A program made the position numbers and the translations under genes. DNA of 64,000 nucleotides from positions 1,391,494,688-1,391,558,687 of the forward strand of contig OY728131.1 in the NCBI GenBank assembly GCA_963277665.1, in the 5' to 3' direction. Positions 1 through 11,149 of the stretch are shown piece by piece; positions within the stretch are counted from its first letter, which is position 1; the number at the start of each line of letters is the position of its first letter. The DNA comes from Viscum album (Eukaryota > Streptophyta > Magnoliopsida > Santalales > Viscaceae). A model generated the notes under the pieces. It saw nothing but the letters and a program-made list of their open reading frames with translations, made no database searches and was not told where the DNA came from.

Positions 1-12
1 TTCTAGAAAGTG

Positions 13-706
13 GTACGGATGTGTAATATGGGACATAAGGATCATGATTGCACTAAAAAAATAACAAGGTTATGGTAAGTCCAAATTCGATATATAGTTA
101 GTGAAATGTTTTAAGTGCAATAATATTGGTCACCATGCAAATGAGTGTCTGACAAAGAGCTCGAGTGATGGGAAGCAGTTATACTACAAGAAGAAAGGGG
201 TGGTGAAATCCTTTTCAACTACTTCAAAAGATTTTGGCCCATCAAATGAAGTTGTATCAGGTACTTTGTTTGTTTTTTCAGATTATTCCAGTGTGTTGTT
301 TGATTCGGGGTCTACACATTCATTCATCTTTGAAAACTTTTCTAGTAAAATGGGAATACCATCTCAAGAAATGACTTATGAACATTTGGTAAAAACACAT
401 GGGGGAAATGTTGAGGCAAAAAGAATTTATAAGAATCTTCCTATCCTTATCTATGGAAAGAACATACTTGCGAACCTTATTGTTTTACCTCTAGTAGAGT
501 GTGATGTTATCCTGGGTATGGATTGGCTCTCTATTTACCATCATAAGATTGAATGTAGAGATAAAAAAGTTTCTTTTCATAAAGACTTTCAGTTTGTGTA
601 CAAGAATGAACCCTTACTATTGATAACATATCAAGAGGCCGAGAAACCTGTAAAACATGGAAATGAATGTTACCTTGCACATATTGTTGAAAAAAGGAAC
701 TGTTAA
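13..706 (+). pseudogene. gag zinc knuckles and aspartic protease remnant (element A)
   Basis: Two zinc knuckles of the C-X2-C-X4-H-X4-C type end gag. The first (about 13-51) has lost its first cysteine and reads VRMCNMGHKDHDC; a frameshift separates it from the second, intact one (107-148, CFKCNNIGHHANEC). The protease follows: the catalytic DSG lies at 302-310 within VLFDSGSTHSFI, and the conserved CDVILGMDWLS motif near 500-530 marks the end of the fold. In the intact family gag packages RNA and the protease cuts the polyprotein. The reading frame changes near 650-700, just before the linker to reverse transcriptase. Confidence 0.9.
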
Positions 707-2090
707 GATTAATGATGTACCTGTGGTAAATGAGTATCCCGATGTTTTTCCTAATGAGTTTCTGGGAATAAAACTATATTGGGAAGTTGAATTTACTATT
801 GGCTTAGTTCCTAATTCTAAGACAATTTCAAAATCCCCTTATCGAATGGCTTAAATTGAACTTTTAGAGTTGAAGGAGGAATTTCAATATTTATTAGAGA
901 AAGGTTTCATTCGACCTAGCACATCACCATGGGGTCCTCCTATTTATTTGTTAAAATGAAAGATGGTTCTATGAGACTTTGCATTGATTATAGATCCTTG
1001 AATAACAACACTGTTAAGAACAAATATCCTTTGCCTCATATCAATGATTTGTTTGATCATCTCTAGGGAGCTCAGTATTTTTCACATATTGACCTAAGAT
1101 CGGGGTACCATCAGTTTAAGGTAAAGGAAGCAGATATTTCGAAGACACCATTTTGTACAAGATATGGCCATTATTAATTTGTAGTAATGCCTTTTGGGAT
1201 AACCAATGAACCTGCTGTATTCATGGACTTAATGAATAGAATTTTCCATGAGTTCTTGGATAATTTTGTGGTTGTTTTCTTTGATGTTATTTTGGTGTTT
1301 TCTAAAAGTAAAGAAGAGCATGAATGACATTTAATGGTTATTTTGAAAACTTTTAAAGAAAACAAATTGTATGGAAAATTCAGAAAGTGTGAGTTTTGGT
1401 TACAACAAATTTATTTCCTTGGTCAAATTATTTCTAAAGATGGGATAACTGTTGATCCTACAAAAATAAAGGTTTTTGTAGAATGGCCAAGACCCAAAAA
1501 TGTAACTGAGATTCGTAGCTTCCTTGGTTTGGTAGGCTATTACCGAAGGTTTGTTAGAAATTTTTCCCGGTTATCAAGTCCAATGACTAAGCTAACTCAG
1601 AAGGGTGTTAAGTTTATCTGGACAAAATAATGTGATGATTGTTTGCAGGAATTGAAAAGAAAATTGGTGAATGCTCCAGTTTTGGCACTACCTACTAGGA
1701 ATGGTGAGTTTGTTATCTACAGTGATGCTTCATTGAAAGTACTTGGTTGTGTACTAATGAATAATGATCAGGTAATTGCTTATGCTTCACAACATTTGAA
1801 AACTCATGGGGTAAATTACCCTACACATTATTTGGAATTAGCTGTTGTTGTTTTCTCTTTAAAAATTTGGAGGCATCATTTGTATGGATTAAAGTGTGAA
1901 ATATATACCGATCACAAAATATTAAAGTATATATTCACTCAGAATGAATTGAACATGAGACAAAGGAGATGGGTAGAATTAATCAAGGATTATGATTGTA
2001 CAATTCATTACCATCGGGGAAAATCAAATAACGTGGCTGATGCTTTGAGTCGAAAAAGTAATGCTTCATTAACCATGCATCGTTTGGAAC
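690..2090 (+). pseudogene. Reverse transcriptase-RNase H remnant (element A)
   Basis: Reverse transcriptase begins with the linker EYPDVFPNEFLG and the segment [13 protein letters not shown], then [19 protein letters not shown] and MPFGITNEP. The polymerase box, normally F/Y-x-D-D, reads FFDV (1277-1288), so the second catalytic aspartate is valine. Stops interrupt the frame near 853, 1065, 1175, 1326 and 1630, with a frameshift near 945. The connection (FLGLVGYYRRFVRNFS) and RNase H follow. RNase H keeps its acidic residues in [23 protein letters not shown] and VADALSRK. The enzyme would copy element RNA into DNA. It cannot be active in this copy. Confidence 0.92.
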
Positions 2091-2179
2091 GAGATCCTTT
2101 GGTTTTTTATTTGATGAACTTTGGCATGGATGTGGTTGTGCAGGAAGTCCTTCTTGTTTTGTTTCAGGTATTAGTGAAA

Positions 2180-3615
2180 TCTTCTCTATCAGACAGAATC
2201 AAGAAAGCACAGAAGCAAGACAGTGAGTTGCAGAAAAAGGTAGAGCTGGTTCAGAAAGAGATGTTTCCTGAATTCAACATTGATAATGAGTGTGTTTTGA
2301 GAATTGCGAAGAGATTGTGTGTGCCTTGTGATTCACAGTTGAAGAGAGAGTTTTTATGTAAATCTCATAGTTCGACGTTTTCAGTTCATCCTGGCAGTAC
2401 TATGATGTATAGATATCTTCGGGAGTATTACTGGTGGGATGGAATGAAAAGAGATATTGCTGATTTCACTGTGAAGTGTTTGACTTTTCAGCAGGTTAAA
2501 GAAGAGTAGAAATTAGCGAAATGGATGCTTCAGCCATTACCAATGCCAGAGTGCAAATGGGAAAATATATCCATGGACATGGTTGTGGGATTGCCGAAGA
2601 CATCTCGAGGTAATAATGCAATATGGGTTATTGTTGATCGCTTCACTAAATCTTCTCATTTCCTTGTTATACGAGATAATTTTTCCCTAGGTCGACTTTC
2701 TTGTTTGTATCTTAAAGTGATAGTCATGATAGATGGAGTTCCTCTCTCCATTGTATCTGACCGTGATCCTAGGTTTACTTCTAATTTTGGAAAGGCCTTC
2801 AGAAGTCATTGGGTACTGAATTAAATTTTAGTACAACTTTTCATCCTCAATCAGATGGGCAGTCATAACGAACAATTTAGACATTGAAGGATATACTGCG
2901 TGCTTGTTCAATGGATTATCAGGGATATTGGGACCAACATCATTCTTTGGATAAATTTTCATATAATAACAGATTTCATTCCAGTATAAAAATGGAACCA
3001 TTTGAGGCGTTATATGGGCAGCAGTGTCGAACTCCAGCTTTCTGGGATGAAGTGGGTGAAAGGAAGCTGAAGGGACAAGAATTGTTAGAAGAGTTGGCAG
3101 AAAAAGTTCAGCTGATACAAAAACACATGAAAACAGCTCAGAGCAGGCAGAAGAGTTATGCAGACAGTAGTAGGAAGGATCTCTCTTTTGAGGTAGGTGA
3201 TTATGTTTTTCTCAAAGTATCACCATGGAAAAGTGTGATGTGATTAGGTAATAAAGGAAAGCTGAGTCCAAGGTTCATTGGACCATATGAAATTCTGGAG
3301 AGATTTAGATCAGTTGCATACCGAGTGGCTTTACCTCCGAGTTTAACTCAGGTATACAATGTTTTTCATGGTTCAATGTTAAGGAAGTACATGCCAGATC
3401 CATCTCATGTTTTGAGTCTAGAGGTAGTTAAGCTAGAAGAGAACTTATCTTATGAGGGACAACCGGTCCAGATTCATGACCAAAAGGTGCAAGTGTTGCG
3501 GAATAAGGTGATTAATCAGGTAAAGGTTTTGTGGAAAAACCACATGATTGAAGAGGCAACATGGGAATCTGAAAATGCAATGAGGGATAAATACCCCCAC
3601 TTATTTGATAAGTAA
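2180..3615 (+). pseudogene. Integrase and chromodomain remnant (element A)
   Basis: The integrase zinc domain is seen as [18 protein letters not shown] followed by CLTFQQV; the second cysteine of the HHCC set has become phenylalanine. The catalytic core keeps IVDRFTKSSHF (first Asp) and VSDRDPRFTS (second Asp). A frameshift near 2815 and a stop inside the QSERTI motif damage the third acidic position. The GPY/F-type module is seen in a reading broken by a stop at 3241, and the C-terminus has VKVLWKNHMIEEATWESE, a group II chromodomain typical of Tekay/Del-like chromoviruses. The normal stop is at 3613-3615. Intact integrase inserts the cDNA and the chromodomain steers it to chromatin. Confidence 0.92.
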
Positions 3616-3640
3616 ATAAATAGCAGGGACGCAATTTTCT

Positions 3641-3654
3641 ATAGGGGGGAAGGA
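3641..3654 (+). other. Polypurine tract of element A
   Basis: A purine run with six consecutive G residues (ATAGGGGGGAAGGA) lies immediately 5' of the LTR start TGTAACATCCC. This is the place and composition expected for the plus-strand DNA primer. Confidence 0.85.
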
Positions 3655-5009
3655 TGTAACATCCCAAGTATGTAATGAATAATATATATTTTTATCTATG
3701 TCTAGTAACGAATTAGATAGTGTTTTAGAGGCTTAAAATGAGAATAAATCCAATCTTAAGCATGGAATACACTAATATTTTTAAAAGATTGTTTTACTAC
3801 CATTTGATGGAAAACCATTTTTAAATCAATCTTTTGACAATTTTATAAACTCTATTTGTAGAAATAAACTTATTCTTTATGATTTGGACAATGAAATTTA
3901 CTTTGGGTAATTTTTTGGAATTTTTCCGATAAAGTTTACTTTTTAATGAATAGTGACAAATGTTGTATTTTAATTCAATACCACTTTTTAATATAATTTA
4001 TTTACATGATTAGATTATATTTTTAATTGGTTTTAAAGTTAAATTAGAATATAATTTTACTAAACTACAAAAGGTAATGTTTTTTTCGTACGTATGCGGC
4101 GACAATACAAACAAAGGTTTTTTAATTGGTTTTAAAGTTAAATTAGAATATAATTTTATTTGAGTTTCAGCTTCCTCTACAAGCCATAACTTTTTTAAAA
4201 AATGAAAAATAAATACCATGTTTTACTTTTCTTTTATTTTGGTATTGAAAATGGTTTTCATAGTCTTTTTATTATATGAATGTGTTTTATTGATATCTTG
4301 TGATTGAAATGTGGAAATGTTATATTTCATTTATGCATGTTTTATGTGATACGATTATGTTATGGTTCTTGGGAATTGTTATGAAGACGTGTGGTTTCGT
4401 GATAAACTAAGGGCGGGTGAGTCTGATATAGCTCTCCAATGCATTGGGTAACGTGAAGGAGTTAAATGTTAAGGTTTCTTTGAAGATATTTAGGGAATAT
4501 ACTATGATGGGTATTCTAAATATAACAAAGAGGGTTACTCCCTATGTAAGAATGTTATGAATGCCTCGTGTTACATTTATGTCTTATGATTTATATGAAT
4601 TATTCATAATTTGGATGAGTTATGTTAAAGTGATTATGTTTTATGGGTAAAGTATGATTTCATTCTTATGTATATATTTACTCATGTTTCCTTTCCATAT
4701 TTTTATATCCCTTACTTAGCTTTTTATGCTCATCCCAAGATTTTTGAAATGTTTTTCACAGGTCAATGGAAAGGTACATGATATGTTGATAGTGTTAAGG
4801 AAGTGTCATGAAAGAATTCATGATTTATTATAAATATGTTTCCATTGATGGGAAAAATGAATAATATCTTTATGTAACCACTTTGTTTAAATGTGGAATG
4901 TAATGCACTTTTATGATCTAATTCTCTAAAACTCTAAACCTGAAAAGATCCACAATGTGTAATCCTGTATAACTCGTGATTAAGTATGGTTTAAGGCTGG
5001 GTCCTTATA
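3655..5009 (+). repeat. 3' LTR of element A, internally deleted
   Basis: The LTR starts TGTAACATCCC just after the polypurine tract and ends near 5009 in GTCCTTATA. Both ends match the element B LTRs (B is on the other strand). The first 400 or so bases and the last 800 or so align by eye with the B LTR, for example AGAGGCTTAAAATG near 3728 and AGGGCGGGTGAG near 4410. The middle 3.4 kb of the 4.83-kb B LTR, including its TATA-box region, is absent. The deletion scar lies at about 4060-4190 and contains a short duplication. The LTR ends in TA instead of CA. Confidence 0.82.
4021..4158 (+). repeat. 39-bp direct repeat inside the element A LTR
   Basis: The segments 4021-4059 and 4120-4158 are the same A+T-rich 39-base sequence, beginning TTTTAATTGGTTTTAAAG and ending ATAATTTTA. 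They are 99 bases apart. The repeat sits at the scar where about 3.4 kb of LTR is missing compared with element B, so it probably arose during the deletion. Confidence 0.85.
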
Positions 5010-8000
5010 ATATTACTTGGATAATGAGGTTGGGTATATATTTGGTCTAGTTTTGGTTGATATAAATGGATCAATAGGTATGAATAAGTGAGGGGAGTAT
5101 CTTCCCTTTTATAATTTAAGTGTGTGGCACAGTTGTGATTTTTCAGTGTTCTAAAATAATGTCAAGTATATTTCATGGATAAATGTCTCTAAAATGAACC
5201 ATTTAAGAACCTTATATTATATAAAATCTAAAAATGGAGAAAATTAAAATAATATAAATTTTTAATGTCTTTTTAACCTTTATCATGTTTAGTTTATACG
5301 CTGGTGAACATGTTTTAACCTCAATCCCAATATATAATTTTTAATAATTTTTTTATTTAGTGTGAAAAAAATTTAACTCAACCTTATTAGTTAATTTTTT
5401 TTTATTTTTATTGAAAATATGGAAACATTTTTTTGAAATTAAATTAACAAAAGTGGAATAATTCAATTTAAAAATAAATCCACAATCATGACGAAAAGCG
5501 GTTTTCATGAAATACATTTCTGAAGCATAATATAATCTTACATTAACTATATGAAAAGTAATCATCATTATATGGATTTAAATTAATATATTTTTATATA
5601 TAACTATAAATTTTATTTTAACCATTCTTCGTTAATTAATATTATAATTAATTAAAATACAAAGACATTATGCCTTTGAAAAAACTATTTTCTCAAAAAA
5701 TATCCCTTTTTTACATCCATGTGATATTATAAATATTTATTTCAAATTGATCATAAACACTTGATTAATTATAAATATTTTAACATATTATTATATATAT
5801 AATGTGGAATAGTAAAATACAACATTTATCAATTATTTATAAAATATTATTTCTAAGGAAAAATTTCAAAAACTCAGTCTAGGATTATTTTAACCATATT
5901 CAATGTTGATATTTATCCTATAATATTAAAGGTTGTGTGCCATGAAACATTAAAATGTGCATTTTATTACAGTTTTATTGAAATATAATGTTAAATTTCT
6001 CTAATTTAATCGCATGTGTTACACACTCCTTCATCCTATTCTTCTCTTCATTTCCTTTGGACACATATGACGTTGATAATTATTTATCTTTCATTATGGG
6101 AATTGATAAAATGTACACATATAAAGAAAAATTTTATAAGACTAAAGAAATTATAAGAATTAACATAATCCCAAAAAAGTGACTAAATTTATAATCTATT
6201 TGAAAATAATAGTACACATCATATCTTACTAACCTCAAAAAGTTAACTTCATACTCAGCCACATTTTCCTCCTTTTACCTCCAATAAAGTAATTTCTACT
6301 CTATATTATCATAGTTATCTTGATAAAATTATGTTTTAAAAAATATCACCTTAAAATTCTTCAATTACATATGATCTATTAATTCCTACTCATTAGTGTT
6401 TTGAATAAATCACAACCATTGATCTATAACACCATTTAGATGAAAAACCCCTATAATAACATTTCACATTTCACTGCATCCCTTTTTGATTAATATTCTC
6501 TTGATATAATTGATCCATTAAACATTATTTGTAGGTGATAATAATCTTGTAACATCTATTATATTATGAATCTATCTCTTCTGTATCTATTATTTCTAAA
6601 ATTATTTCTATCATTGTATTATATAAATTTCAAATATTCCTTAAGATAATTTTCATGATTCTTTTACATTATTTAAAGTGTTTTTAAAAAGAGGATATTT
6701 TAAAAAAAATTCACGTGACACATTTTGTATTTCATTAACAAAGTGTGAAATGATTGTTTTTTGATATATATTGATAAACAACGTTTTTCCATCATTATTG
6801 TTTTTCATTGAATCTTACATTGAATTTTTATAAGGATATTTTAATATAAAATAACATTATTAATATTATGAAATTTTTAAATTTTTAAAATTTAATTTTT
6901 AATGTGTAAACGGTATTTTCTAAAAATTGTTTCAAATGATAATTTAAGGGATTTTATATTCATTAATAAAAACAACCCTTGATGTTACTTATGATCCACT
7001 AGGTATATGCTATAATTATATTATAAATTCTCTTTATTTGGATGGATTATGATTGATTTAAAGATATTTCCTTTGAATCCATAACTTCTCTATGACTAAC
7101 TCAACCAATATATGAAGAATAGTTACAGTTATTTTCTAATGTGTAAGCATATAATTATTATTATGATTGTTTAATACATGGGTATATTTAGTGTAGATTT
7201 ATATGTTGATCTTTTATAAAATAACTACATTTGGTTCCACCATAAACCTATAATAGCCGATCCTGACATATCTCTCTAATGCATTAGGTAATGGGTGGAC
7301 TTAAAAATTTATTGTTTTCTCTACGAATCCATTGGAATTTATTATTTCATTTATTACATTTTTAAGACTGATATAAAAATGGTTTTATGAGTTACCAACA
7401 TATTTTATTTATGCTTACATCATAATATACTATATTCTTTTCTCAAAATTATTTTCACATGGATCATAATTTTTTACTTATAAAAATATTAGCTTCTGTT
7501 AAAGCCTAATACCACATCTCATGAATTATGATATATTTTTTGAAGGTTATGAATTATCTTATGTTATTATATTTAACATTTATTATTTCATTACACTCTT
7601 ATGATTGTCATATTCTCACTCATGATCTTCAATAGGTAACAATTTTATTTACTTTTATAGAGCAATTTTACTTACCGTTATTATGTTTTCCATTATCTCA
7701 TATTATTATGAATGATGTTAAATTAATTATATCCAAAAAACATTCATGACTGAATAATATAATGGGAGATGTTTGATACTTTGTATTAAATAATAAAATC
7801 TACGAATAGTGGGAGAAATTACTCCCTTAAATACATGGTAAATGTTATTTAAGTGATTTTACAAATTCCAAGGAACTCTAAATTTAAAATTCCTTATACT
7901 ATATAAGTTATCCAAAATTTCCATTTGATGTTGTATTTTTGGAAGCAGGAATTTTCCATCACATTTATTGGCACTGAATCTAGAAATATAAATATTGTGT

Positions 8001-8129
8001 TTTTTATCATATTTGGTAGTATCAGTTCTAGGCTATTATAGTTGTCACTGGTTATCTTCAAAACTCTTTCTCATAGTTCATTGGTTTTTGTAACGTCCTT
8101 ATTCCTTTTAGTGGAAACATTTTACAATT
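5010..8129. other. Decayed noncoding DNA with LTR traces
   Basis: No gene, RNA or intact element is visible. There are faint traces of the A/C LTR family. Positions 7230-7300 resemble the conserved CTCCAATGCATTGGGTAA block on the plus strand, and 5850-5910 resembles a stretch of the element B LTRs read in their window orientation. These traces suggest a mosaic of very old LTR fragments with no boundaries that I can place. The short ORFs here, such as 5988-6182, have no recognisable motif. Confidence 0.4.
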
Positions 8130-8740
8130 GGTTAATATTTTAATAGGAATATTATTTAATCTATCACATCAATGGGGTTTCCCTTAATCATTCACCAGTT
8201 GGGTTCCCCTCCTCACAAAAACTAAATTATTTCCCTATCCCCTTCAGGAAATTTTCATGATGATTCTTCCCGCACTTTGGAAAAGTGGGACGTTTTACTT
8301 TCATACCATCATGATATTTCTCCATCGGTTCACAAGAATTTAGCTTCATTCTATGACTCATTGATCTAGACCAATGAGACCATTGATATTCACATAACTC
8401 CATTTCAACATTGAGAGAATATCATTAAATTTGTTCATAGCTATAAAGATATAAAATTGAATTTTTTAATTGATTTGACTTAAGCCCACTAAAGACGTGA
8501 TCGAATTTTCGTTTGAGGTAAATGAAACTTTTAGAGGAATATCATGGAAGTCTTGTGATGTTTTCCTCATTCAACCAGACTTATTCACCCTCAATTTTTT
8601 TTATGTCAAGGAGCTCCATCTCTATTTTTTGTTGGGTCGTGCGATTAAAATATTTAGCAAAACAAATTTACCAAATTCTTTCCACTTCAGTACTTATATA
8701 TCTTTCTTTAGAATTTTATTCTAGATCAACATAAACCATT
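8130..8740 (-). pseudogene. Antisense gag remnant with zinc knuckle (fragment G)
   Basis: Read on the minus strand, about 8230-8300 gives KRPTFPKCGKNHHENFL. This matches the CPKCGKNHxGxCL zinc knuckle at the end of gag in Tekay/Del-like Ty3/gypsy elements, with two cysteines lost. A weaker second knuckle follows at lower coordinates. Upstream on the same strand, near 8610-8680, WKEFGKFVLLNILIARP resembles the WxEFxxxFxxKYFP segment of gag. I could not find the pol region that should follow below 8130, so this is an orphan fragment. The identification rests on short motifs. Confidence 0.5.
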
Positions 8741-9399
8741 TATATGTTCCTTCATATGATAATAAACATGCACAACTATCCCATTGTATGATTATTGAGG
8801 GATATATATGCTTTTTCCCATTGATGTGAACCTTTGTTCTATGGTAAAGGGATCACAATATCCACATAATATTAGAGGATTTTTTATATAAAGGTCTCAA
8901 TTACAATTTGAACTTTATTTGGGGAATATATGAGTTCCTACTTATTCATGTTTATTTTAAAAATGTTATTTAATTTAGTTAGTATTTTATTCAATTTCTC
9001 AAATCATACTCACATATGGTTAGGAATCTCATATGGGAATTCATCACATTTCCAATTACATTTCTTATTAGACTCGATTCATCCTCTTTTAATAAAACTA
9101 CAAAAATAAATTGAAAAATTAGGATGAGAATTTATGTAAAATTAAAAATATAAAAGGGAATCTATGTATATTACAGGGATAACACATAAATGAAATTTAT
9201 TTCTTACATTTGAATTTTTAGGTTTCAATTTATGTAATCCAAAAAATATTTTCAAGCAATAAATTTCATAGGCATGTATTGTTCCCATTATAGTTTATTT
9301 TAAAGAGCTTATGAATTTACCCAAGAAAATGCCATGAGATTTCAAACTAGGTGTAAAGAAAGTTATATCTTTTATATACCACGTACACGTTCTAGTGTT
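8741..9399. other. No recognisable feature
   Basis: This is A+T-rich sequence with no motif or repeat that I can assign. It may be the 5' part of the antisense gag fragment G, but nothing shows this directly. Confidence 0.3.
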
Positions 9400-9790
9400 C
9401 CTTTTGGTGTGATGGGGTTGCTTCGGTTACAGAAGCGGTTCATCATCTTTGGAATGCAGTGTGTGAAGGTTCTCTGATGGGTTTGTTTTGTGAGTCGGAT
9501 GGGCGGCGGCTTTCCCAGCGACGGCGTGCGTTATCTGCTGAGCATCAATGTCTTTTTACATTGTCGACGGTGGTTTGTCGATCAGATAAAGATGATGATG
9601 GATTGTTAAGGTGGTTTGATGATGGGCCGATGGTGATTATTTCTAGTAGATGGTCTCGCCGGTGACTTGCTATGATATGGCAATGGAGGCGTGTGATGTT
9701 AGGGTTCCCGACTCGATGTGGTTGTGCGTTACGAGGGATCGTGTAGCGTGTGGCATTGCATGGACATTGGTGCAATCTGATTTCACTCGA
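9400..9790. other. G+C-rich island of unknown origin
   Basis: This stretch of about 390 bases stands out sharply from its A+T-rich surroundings, with CpG-containing runs such as GGGCGGCGGC near 9500 and GCGACGGCG near 9516. An ORF of 68 codons (9459-9665, plus) and one of 76 codons (9545-9775, minus) overlap here, but neither shows a motif I know. The composition would fit an exon captured by a transposon, the untranslated end of a LINE, or a decayed host gene. I cannot choose between these and assign no function. Confidence 0.4.
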
Positions 9791-11149
9791 TCTTTGTGAT
9801 TTGAAATTTGAAAATTAGACTAGAATACTCGATTACCGTGATGTGATGTTTGATTTTGTAGTTCCACTACCTGTTTGTTTGGTCACTGGTAACCCCACAA
9901 CCGGAATTTTTAGAAAATAGAAAAAAATGGCTTTGAGCTAACCCCTATTTAAATCTATGCAATATGAACATCTCTTTATAGTATATAGATAAGGATTTTG
10001 TTTCATGAAATGCACTCTCGTTAATTTAAAAAAAATATGAGGATTTTTTCAATAAGAATATATATTCCACGGTTTTTTACTAATTTGTTATTGTAATAAT
10101 CCCTAATAATAACTTAACCATTTCCTTACACTATCTAGAGAAATCCATATTTTATACACATTACATCAATAACAATTACATTTAGTTATATGAAAAAAAA
10201 TCCCAAAAGACCAAGTTATCTATTATCATTGTGTAATTAGGTACATTTCAGAACAACATAAAATATGGGTTTAATGACACTATTTAAAAACTCTATAGTA
10301 TTTCATTATATAACATTGATCATCTAAAACAAAAAATTTATATCATATGGAAGAATATTAAAAATGGGTGATCTATAAATCCAGATAAAGGAATGATCAA
10401 AGAATATCCAAGTTTAGTTCATTACATTTTTGTTAAAGGGAATGATTGAACGATTATAGTTATAATAAATATCATTTATTATAGTATAATATGATAACAT
10501 CAAGGAATTGTAGGAATTTGGAAAAAAAGATAATACAACGCATCATAAGCATAAGACAAGGATAAACATTGAGACATCATAACATAGTGTTCTTAAGAAA
10601 ACCCTTTGTGCACTATACATGGTATATAATGAGATAAAAACATTATCCAATGAATTTGAGGGCTATAAAATCTAGGGACACATATCATGTTCATAATATG
10701 TACATGAATTTTTGTGACACATAGATCATACCACAAAAGAATATATTTAATCAATTTTAATCCCAGGACAAATATTTGTGGGTTTGATAAATGGATTTCC
10801 TCAATACTTTTTCATTAAAATTATAAAATAATTTCTACATTATATCATGTGTACATAAATGTTTATGGAATGGAATACTCAGAGTCAATGGTGGACTCTC
10901 ATTTCTCATGAATCATAACAATGTAAATGGTATTTTTAAAAGCATATGTCAATATGAATAATTGTAAATCAAAAGGCATAACATAACGGAATAAATAAAA
11001 TAAATTAGAAAAGTAAGAGGGTCCCCTAGGAGGATTATTATAAATTACTATAATTTACTTCTTAAGATCATATGTAGAACTTGAGAGGGGTTTTGAGAGA
11101 TATAGAGGGAGGGATAAGAACATATTTCTCAATTGGTTTTGAGTTAAGA
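9791..11149. other. No recognisable feature; possible end of the element D LTR
   Basis: This is A+T-rich sequence without a coding signal. The left LTR of element D may extend some hundred bases into it, because I could not find the LTR end, but no alignment with the right-hand copy is convincing below about 11150. Confidence 0.3.

Larger units (their letters stand above)
1..5009 (+). mobile_element. Element A: Ty3/gypsy chromovirus, 5' part outside window
   Basis: The domain order gag zinc knuckle, protease, reverse transcriptase, RNase H, integrase, chromodomain, polypurine tract and LTR is that of a Ty3/gypsy chromovirus of the Tekay/Del type. The window begins inside gag, so the 5' LTR, the primer site and most of gag are missing. 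The coding part uses three frames, with shifts near 650-700, 945 and 2815, and has many stops, so it is dead. Its LTR is homologous to the LTRs of element B, which makes A the coding relative of that non-autonomous element. No target-site duplication can be tested because the 5' end is not visible. Confidence 0.9.

Noticed and set aside
8036..8056. A primer-site-like TGGTTATC after TTATAGTTG
   Set aside because: It needs insertions to match, and the gag remnant next to it is on the opposite strand, so it cannot belong to the same element.
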